A stretch of 12,480 nucleotides of DNA, taken from the NCBI GenBank assembly GCA_023393265.1, contig JAEWME010000439.1:1-12480 (forward strand), written 5' to 3'. The DNA comes from Bacteroidota bacterium (lineage in GTDB: Bacteria > Bacteroidota > Bacteroidia > Bacteroidales > Prolixibacteraceae). Position numbers and translations under genes: made by a program. Below are positions 7,810 through 12,480 of this stretch, piece by piece (positions within the stretch are counted from its first letter, which is position 1; each line of letters begins with the position of its first letter). The notes beneath the pieces were generated by a model. That model did no database searches. It had not been told where the DNA came from and saw only the letters and a program-made list of their open reading frames with translations.

Positions 7810-7818
7810 TGTTGCAAA
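7801..7818. repeat. Perfect 9-bp tandem repeat, each copy with a TTGCAA palindrome
   Basis: TGTTGCAAA occurs twice head to tail at 7801-7809 and 7810-7818. Each copy contains the palindrome TTGCAA (7803-7808 and 7812-7817), centres 9 bases apart. It lies in the 172-base divergent gap between lemA and hutU, overlapping the candidate lemA -33 element and upstream of a weak plus-strand TACCTATA (7824-7831) that might be a hutU -7. This would fit an operator for one or both genes, but no regulator is identified. Confidence 0.5.
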
Positions 7819-7909
7819 ACCGCTACCTATATACAGTAAATTATCGGGGAATGTCGCAATTTTACCGTTATAAAGGGTTCTTCAAAAGGCGAACCACAAA
7901 TTTTTGGTC

Positions 7910-9913
7910 ATGAATACGGACAATTTCAAAAAGGCCATCCTGGAAGGCATTCCGGAAACGCTTCCGGCACAAAAACCTTATAGCCAGACAATAAACCACG
8001 CACCAAGGCGTAAAGACATACTGAGTGCGGCGGAAAAGAAACTTGCGCTGAAAAATGCGTTGCGGTATTTCAAACCGGAGCAACATGCCATTTTGGCACC
8101 GGAATTTCTGGACGAGCTGAACCGGTTCGGGCGAATTTACATGTACCGTTTTCGGCCCGATTATGATATGAAAGCCCGTCCCATTGAGGAATATCCGCAT
8201 CGTTCGAAGCAGGCCGCTTCCATCATGATGATGATTCAGAATAACCTCGATTACGCGGTGGCTCAACATCCACACGAACTAATTACCTACGGCGGAAATG
8301 GCGCAGTTTTCCAGAACTGGGCGCAATACCGCCTGTGTATGAAATACCTGACCGAAATGACAGACGAACAAACGCTGGTGTTGTATTCGGGCCATCCGCT
8401 GGGACTTTTTCCTTCGCACACTGAGGCTCCACGAGTTGTGGTTACCAACGGAATGGTAATTCCAAATTATTCGGCGAAAGATGACTATGAGCGAATGAAC
8501 GCGCTCGGCGTCTCGCAATACGGGCAAATGACCGCCGGTTCGTTTATGTACATCGGTCCGCAAGGCATTGTGCACGGAACGACCATCACGCTGATGAATG
8601 CCGCCCGAATGTTTGACAATGGCAAAACAGCCGGAAAAGTGTTTGTTTCCTCCGGATTGGGCGGAATGTCGGGAGCACAGCCGAAGGCGGGTGTAATCGC
8701 CGGAATGGTTGCCATCATTGCAGAAATTAATCCAAAAGCAGTGAAAGTGCGCCACGAACAAGGTTGGGTTGACGAAGTTTATGAAGACCTCAACCTTTTG
8801 ATTGTCCGAATGCAACAGGCTCGTCAAAATAAAGAAGCAATCTCGCTTGCTTACCAGGGAAATGTGGTTGACTTGTGGGAAAAGCTCGCAGAAGAAAACA
8901 TTCCGGTCGATCTGGGTTCCGACCAAACCTCGCTGCACAATCCATTTGCTGGCGGCTACTATCCGGCAGGACTTAGCCTTAACGAATCGAACCGGATGAT
9001 GGCAGAAAATCCGGAGCTTTTCAGGCAAAAAGTTTATGAAAGCCTGAACCGGCAAATAGTTGCCATTAACAAGCTGACGCGAAACGGCATGTATTTCTGG
9101 GACTACGGAAACGCATTTCTGCTGGAAGCCGGACGAGCTAAGGCACCCGTTTTAAAAGCTGACGGCAGCTTCATTTATCCATCATACGTTCAGGATATTA
9201 TGGGTCCGTTGTTTTTCGATTATGGCTTTGGACCATTCAGGTGGGTTTGTTGTTCGTGCGACCCGAACGATCTCCGCAAAACCGATGAAATTGCATTCCA
9301 AGTTTTGAACGAAATTGCACAAACCGCACCTCCAGAAATCATCAACCAACTGAATGACAATATCCACTGGATAGCCGAAGCCGGAAAAAACAAGCTGGTG
9401 GTTGGTTCTCAGGCACGAATTCTTTATGCCGATGCAGAAGGACGAATCAGGATCGCTGAAGCTTTTAACAAGGCCATCCGCGAAGGAAAAATAAGTGCAC
9501 CCATTGTTTTAGGGCGCGATCACCACGACGTGTCGGGAACCGATTCGCCTTTCCGCGAGACATCAAACATATACGATGGTTCTGCCTTCACTGCCGACAT
9601 GGCCGTTCAGAATGTAATTGGAGATTCGTTCAGGGGCGCAACCTGGGTGTCGCTGCACAATGGCGGAGGTGTCGGCTGGGGCGAAGTAATCAATGGCGGT
9701 TTTGGTATGACATTGGATGGCTCGGATGAAGCAGACCGTAGACTGAAACAAATGCTTCACTGGGATGTGAACAACGGAATTGCAAGAAGAAGCTGGGCAA
9801 GGAATGATTCGGCCATGTTCGCCATCAGGCGCGCCATGGACCAAAATCCAGACCTGAAAGTTACGCTACCCAATTTAGCAGATGATCAGTTGATTGACGG
9901 ATTGGTGAAGTAA
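7910..9913 (+). CDS. hutU: Urocanate hydratase, long (UROC1-like) form
   Basis: Cytoplasmic NAD+-dependent enzyme that converts urocanate to imidazolonepropionate, the second step of histidine breakdown. Start is ATG at 7910 (667 residues); a TTG two codons earlier is less likely. Conserved segments run in order: YGGNG (127-131), LYSGHPLGLFPSH, TNGMVIPNYS, QYGQMTAGSFMYIGPQGI, the NAD-binding GLGGMSGAQPKAG (from 249), CCSCDP (from 447), RDHHD (536-540) and SLHNGGGVGWGE. It is about 110 residues longer than the classical ~555-residue proteobacterial HutU and resembles the longer branch that includes animal UROC1. No hutH, hutI, hutG or ftcD gene is in the window, so the other steps must be encoded elsewhere. 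It stands alone, divergent from lemA and convergent with the thioredoxin-like gene. Confidence 0.96.
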   Translation: MNTDNFKKAILEGIPETLPAQKPYSQTINHAPRRKDILSAAEKKLALKNALRYFKPEQHAILAPEFLDELNRFGRIYMYRFRPDYDMKARPIEEYPHRSKQAASIMMMIQNNLDYAVAQHPHELITYGGNGAVFQNWAQYRLCMKYLTEMTDEQTLVLYSGHPLGLFPSHTEAPRVVVTNGMVIPNYSAKDDYERMNALGVSQYGQMTAGSFMYIGPQGIVHGTTITLMNAARMFDNGKTAGKVFVSSGLGGMSGAQPKAGVIAGMVAIIAEINPKAVKVRHEQGWVDEVYEDLNLLIVRMQQARQNKEAISLAYQGNVVDLWEKLAEENIPVDLGSDQTSLHNPFAGGYYPAGLSLNESNRMMAENPELFRQKVYESLNRQIVAINKLTRNGMYFWDYGNAFLLEAGRAKAPVLKADGSFIYPSYVQDIMGPLFFDYGFGPFRWVCCSCDPNDLRKTDEIAFQVLNEIAQTAPPEIINQLNDNIHWIAEAGKNKLVVGSQARILYADAEGRIRIAEAFNKAIREGKISAPIVLGRDHHDVSGTDSPFRETSNIYDGSAFTADMAVQNVIGDSFRGATWVSLHNGGGVGWGEVINGGFGMTLDGSDEADRRLKQMLHWDVNNGIARRSWARNDSAMFAIRRAMDQNPDLKVTLPNLADDQLIDGLVK

Positions 9914-9915
9914 AA

Positions 9916-9973
9916 GTCATTTATCCGAAGAACTTTTCGACCAACGACCAATTGACGACGCGAAGTAAATGAC
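9916..9973. terminator. Dyad between convergent hutU and thioredoxin-like genes
   Basis: GTCATTTA at 9916-9923 and TAAATGAC at 9966-9973 form a perfect 8-bp inverted repeat with a 42-base spacer. It fills most of the 69-base gap between the two stop codons (9913 and 9983). The spacer holds a smaller CGAA...TTCG dyad. No T-tract follows on either strand, so a standard intrinsic terminator is not supported; a Rho-type or processing structure is possible. Confidence 0.3.
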
Positions 9974-9982
9974 GCCAAATAA

Positions 9983-10315
9983 CTATTCGTCAAACATCAG
10001 CGAATAGGGGCGCTCAATTTCCGCCATTAATTCGTCGACACCAAAAGCGCGGCTTTTACGAATGGTTTCCCTTCCGGCGAAAAAAACGATGACGGTAGGT
10101 ACAGTGAAAACACGGTTTTGCGCTGCAACTTCAGGAAGGAGGTCAGATTGCACATAAAGCAGTTCCATTTCAGGAAAATTTGCTTCAGCCATCTCGACTA
10201 CTTTGGGCTTTAAAACTTTGCAAACGCTGCAGACATCGGTAGAGAAATAAGCAAGCACGGCATCTTCCCCTGCCAAAAGTTCTTCAAATTCGGCTTTCGA
10301 TTGGATCGTTTTCAT
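9983..10315 (-). CDS. Thioredoxin-like protein with CSVC active site
   Basis: Cytoplasmic thioredoxin-fold protein of 110 residues. The redox motif is CSVC (C29-C32) after LAYFSTDV, and the cis-proline loop is TVPT (P73), followed by VIVFFAGRE. Both active cysteines are present, but the two residues between them differ from the CGPC of classical thioredoxin, which should shift its redox potential. There is no signal peptide, so it is not a periplasmic TlpA/Dsb protein. The ATG at 10315 overlaps the stop of the CoA-binding protein gene by four bases (ATGA), implying translational coupling. It is the last gene of the porV-ispF cluster. It could act as a dedicated reductase for a partner, perhaps the coupled protein, but that is inference. 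Confidence 0.92.
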   Translation of the reverse strand: MKTIQSKAEFEELLAGEDAVLAYFSTDVCSVCKVLKPKVVEMAEANFPEMELLYVQSDLLPEVAAQNRVFTVPTVIVFFAGRETIRKSRAFGVDELMAEIERPYSLMFDE

Positions 10316-10677
10316 GATTCGTATTGTCCGGTTGCCAGAAGAACCAATGTACAGGCCACTTCAGGATAAATTCCTTCGCTTTGCAGTTTCGAAATAAACT
10401 CCGGATTCTCTGTTCCGGGATTAAAAATAACCCGTTTCGGGTGCAACGCGATGATGTATTCGTAGTAAGCGGGTTGGTTTTGTGGCCCAACATACAGGGT
10501 AACGGTGTCGATGTTTTCGAAAGTTTTCTTTTCGGCATCGAATACAACGCCTTCAACCACGCCGGGGCGAAGGCCGATAGCCACTACCTCGTGGCCGTGA
10601 GCAAGCAACGCCTTAATCGCTTTGTTCGAATATCGTTCGGGGTTTTCGCTTGCCCCGATTACCAAAGTCTTTCTCAT
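10312..10677 (-). CDS. CoA-binding domain protein (CoA_binding_2, YccU-like)
   Basis: Small cytoplasmic protein of 121 residues that is a single Rossmann-type CoA-binding domain (PF13380). Seen here: the first strand and loop TLVIGASENPERYSN (4-18), VVAIGLRPG (31-39), DTVTLYVGPQNQP (57-69), FNPGTENPE (85-93), and a single cysteine at 109 in the EVACTLV segment, where family members usually keep a cysteine. The fold is that of the succinyl-CoA synthetase alpha N-domain, but nothing here indicates a ligase reaction. It lies 4 bases after ispF and overlaps the thioredoxin-like gene by 4 bases. The ligand and role are unknown. Confidence 0.9.
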   Translation of the reverse strand: MRKTLVIGASENPERYSNKAIKALLAHGHEVVAIGLRPGVVEGVVFDAEKKTFENIDTVTLYVGPQNQPAYYEYIIALHPKRVIFNPGTENPEFISKLQSEGIYPEVACTLVLLATGQYES

Positions 10678-10681
10678 GGTT

Positions 10682-11161
10682 TTATTCTTTTTCGATGAGT
10701 ACTACAGCATGAACAGAAATTCCTTCTTCCCTACCCTCAAATCCAAGCTGCTCGGTTGTCGTCGCTTTTATCGAAACAGCATCTTCATCCAAACCCAAAA
10801 TACGCGCCAGGGTTTCCTCCATCTCCGGAATAAATGATTTTAACTTTGGGCGTTGCGCCGCAATCGTAATGTCGATATTTCCAACACGATAATCTTTTGT
10901 CGCAATGATTTCGCTGGTTCGGGCAAGCAATATTTTGCTGTCGATATTCTTGTATTCGCCGGAAGTGTCGGGAAAATGCCGACCAATGTCGCCCATTTTG
11001 GCTGCGCCGAGCATGGCATCGCAAAGCGCATGAATCACCACATCGCCATCAGAATGTGCAACGGTTCCCTTGGTGTGTGGAACAAGAACACCGCCCAGCC
11101 AAAGGGTTTCGCCCTCGGCCAAACGGTGCACATCGTATCCGTATCCAATCCTGAATTTCAT
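10682..11161 (-). CDS. ispF: 2-C-methyl-D-erythritol 2,4-cyclodiphosphate synthase
   Basis: Fifth enzyme of the MEP isoprenoid pathway. It cyclises CDP-ME 2-phosphate to MEcPP with loss of CMP, as a cytoplasmic homotrimer with zinc and Mg/Mn. The 159-residue length is normal. Zinc ligands are the D10 and H12 of GYGYDVHRL and H44 of HSDGDVVIH, matching D8, H10 and H42 of the E. coli enzyme. The DIGRHFPD segment (58-65) and the C-terminal KATTTEQLGFEG segment are also intact. The start ATG at 11161 leaves 28 bases to the porV stop, and the CoA-binding protein gene follows after 4 bases. The porV-ispF order is also, as I recall, found in Porphyromonas gingivalis (PG0027-PG0028), so it is an old Bacteroidota arrangement. 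Confidence 0.97.
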   Translation of the reverse strand: MKFRIGYGYDVHRLAEGETLWLGGVLVPHTKGTVAHSDGDVVIHALCDAMLGAAKMGDIGRHFPDTSGEYKNIDSKILLARTSEIIATKDYRVGNIDITIAAQRPKLKSFIPEMEETLARILGLDEDAVSIKATTTEQLGFEGREEGISVHAVVLIEKE

Positions 11162-11189
11162 GTTTAAATATTTTCAGGAAAGATTAAAA

Positions 11190-12368
11190 TTATCGTCGTT
11201 GTTTATTAAACGCATCAAAGTCGAATGAGAGCGTAAACCGCAGGGTATTTGCCAGCGGGTTGTTCTGCGCCACGGGGAGCAGGTACGAAAAGTCGAGTGC
11301 AAAAACATTCAGTTTCAAGCCAGCACCAGCGGTGAAGAACTTACGGTTACCCTTCGAAACATCTTCGTAGAAATAACCTGCACGAAGTGCGAACTGATTA
11401 TTGTACCAGTATTCGGCACCAATTGATAAGTTAATTTCCTTCAGTTCTTCTTTCATGCCACCGGGAGCATCGGAAAAAGAACTAAAAATTCCGGCAATAG
11501 GCGATTTGTCGGCTCCAAAACCGATTACCTGAACAACACCATCTTCGCCCCGGATACTGTCGACACTCGGTGTTGGCACCAGCAACTTATTTGCATCGAA
11601 TGTGAAAGCAATTGTATTGTAACGGTCCATTTCGGTTTTATATGAAAGGCCGAGTTTCAGGTTTGTCGGGATAAAGTCTTTTGTTTCGCCATCGGTATAA
11701 GAAATTTTACTACCAATATTCGAAATATTCAAACCAGCAGCAATCGTCGAATTTTTACGATTTACCCGAATCTGATTCTGATAGTAAAATGCAACGTCAG
11801 CCGCATAGGCGTTTCCGGCATGTGTTTCTGCACCAGCTACTACTTGTCCGCCGGTGAGGTCCGACCGGATATAACGCAAAGCAACAGCTCCTGAAAAATT
11901 ATCCGACAACAACCGGGTATAGCCAAAATCGAGCGCAAATTCGTTCGGGTTCTGCGAACCCATGTATTGATCGGGGCCATCGCCATAGAACTGAATCTCG
12001 CCCAAAGTAAAATACCGGAGTGAAGCACTCAGCGTTTGGCGGTCGTCGAGTTTTTTATAGCCAACCAAATAAGCCAGGTTCATATCCTGAACCAAATCTC
12101 TCAGCCACGGGGCATAGGACAATGCCACCCCCATTTCACTTTCCATGAAAGCGTATTTGGCCGGGTTCCAATGCTGCGAGTTAATGTCAGGAGACGTTGC
12201 TGCACCGGCGTCACCCATAGCACCGGCTCTCGAATCGGGAGCAATGGTTAAAAACGGGACACCTGTGGTAATAACATTGGCACCCGTTACCGTAGACTGA
12301 GCTTTCGCTTCAGGAATGAGTAGTCCTAAACAAAGGATAGCTGTCAGTAATAAAGTTAGCTTGTTCAT
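11190..12368 (-). CDS. porV: Type IX secretion system outer membrane protein PorV (LptO)
   Basis: Outer-membrane beta-barrel of 392 residues. In the T9SS it binds cargo leaving the SprA translocon and passes it to the PorU sortase for attachment to the surface or release. Start ATG at 12368; an in-frame TTG five codons earlier would put charged residues before the signal peptide and is rejected. Residues 1-24 are a signal peptide (MNKLTLLLTAILCLG... to AKA/Q). After it come the family's N-terminal GVPFLTIAPDSRAGAMGD and SQHWNPAKYAF segments, repeated amphipathic strands, and a C-terminal LRFTLSFDFDAF. Length matches known PorV (about 390). It heads the minus-strand cluster with ispF. A PorU or other T9SS gene would be expected elsewhere, possibly just beyond the right edge. 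Confidence 0.95.
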   Translation of the reverse strand: MNKLTLLLTAILCLGLLIPEAKAQSTVTGANVITTGVPFLTIAPDSRAGAMGDAGAATSPDINSQHWNPAKYAFMESEMGVALSYAPWLRDLVQDMNLAYLVGYKKLDDRQTLSASLRYFTLGEIQFYGDGPDQYMGSQNPNEFALDFGYTRLLSDNFSGAVALRYIRSDLTGGQVVAGAETHAGNAYAADVAFYYQNQIRVNRKNSTIAAGLNISNIGSKISYTDGETKDFIPTNLKLGLSYKTEMDRYNTIAFTFDANKLLVPTPSVDSIRGEDGVVQVIGFGADKSPIAGIFSSFSDAPGGMKEELKEINLSIGAEYWYNNQFALRAGYFYEDVSKGNRKFFTAGAGLKLNVFALDFSYLLPVAQNNPLANTLRFTLSFDFDAFNKQRR

Positions 12369-12397
12369 TTTTAAATCTTTCAATTTTTTCGGATTTG

Positions 12398-12405
12398 CAA
12401 ATATA
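12398..12405 (-). promoter_or_regulatory. Candidate porV promoter -7 element
   Basis: TATATTTG on the minus strand is a perfect match to the Bacteroidota -7 pattern TAnnTTTG. It is placed to start transcription about 25 bases before the porV ATG. No clear TTTG lies 19-21 bases upstream, so the -33 is weak or absent. If used, porV starts its own transcript rather than depending on an upstream gene. Confidence 0.5.
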
Positions 12406-12480
12406 GAGGTTTGTCAGTGAGTTCCTGTATCTGATAAACCAAAAACTAAACGGTTTGTGATTTTAAATAGTATCCTGAAT

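Noticed and set aside
7868..9055. Long minus-strand open frames opposite the first half of hutU (7868-8275 and 8279-9055)
   Set aside because: They lie opposite a strongly conserved enzyme gene, have no recognisable domain, and show Cys/His/Arg-rich composition typical of antisense shadows.
1..12480. CRISPR array, insertion sequence, prophage or defence island
   Set aside because: No spaced direct repeats, transposase, integrase, nuclease or toxin-antitoxin gene was seen; nearly all the sequence is accounted for by recognisable genes.

Overview
The window comes from a member of the Bacteroidota. The best evidence is a type IX secretion (T9SS) PorV homologue, a large MG2-domain protein of a type common in that phylum, a lemA-TPM-TPM cluster, and promoter-like TAnnTTTG elements. 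The protein sequences look like a Marinilabiliales/Prolixibacteraceae-type marine or sediment anaerobe, but that placement is inference. Coding density is high. I saw no mobile element, CRISPR array, rRNA or tRNA, and no gene-free stretch over 300 bases.

Region 1 (2-3249, + strand) looks like one operon: the 3' part of a membrane-anchored M23 peptidase, a short MerR-type regulator, a Nif3-like dinuclear-metal protein and a coiled-coil C4 zinc-ribbon protein. It ends in a good intrinsic terminator. Region 2 (3252-5636, - strand) is a secreted 794-residue MG2-domain protein with a degenerate TonB-plug-like segment. Its 161-base leader holds a hairpin and a repeated 11-mer. Region 3 (5798-7737, - strand) is a lemA-TPM-TPM cluster: one membrane-anchored LemA protein, one TPM protein without a signal sequence, and one secreted or anchored TPM protein with a glycine-rich tail.

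Region 4 (7738-9913) is a divergent intergenic segment with a perfect 9-bp tandem repeat, then a lone long-form urocanate hydratase gene on the + strand. Region 5 (9983-12368, - strand) is read as porV, ispF, a CoA-binding-domain protein and a thioredoxin-like protein. The last two overlap by 4 bases. It puts a T9SS outer-membrane component, an isoprenoid-pathway enzyme and two small redox/CoA-type proteins in one probable transcript.

Most of the content is recognisable core genome. I found no convincing new multi-gene system. The points most worth a second look are the possible alternative pairing in the MG2 gene leader, the paired palindromes between lemA and hutU, the CoA-binding/CSVC-thioredoxin pair behind ispF, and the MG2 protein that ends in a plug-like module without a receptor barrel.
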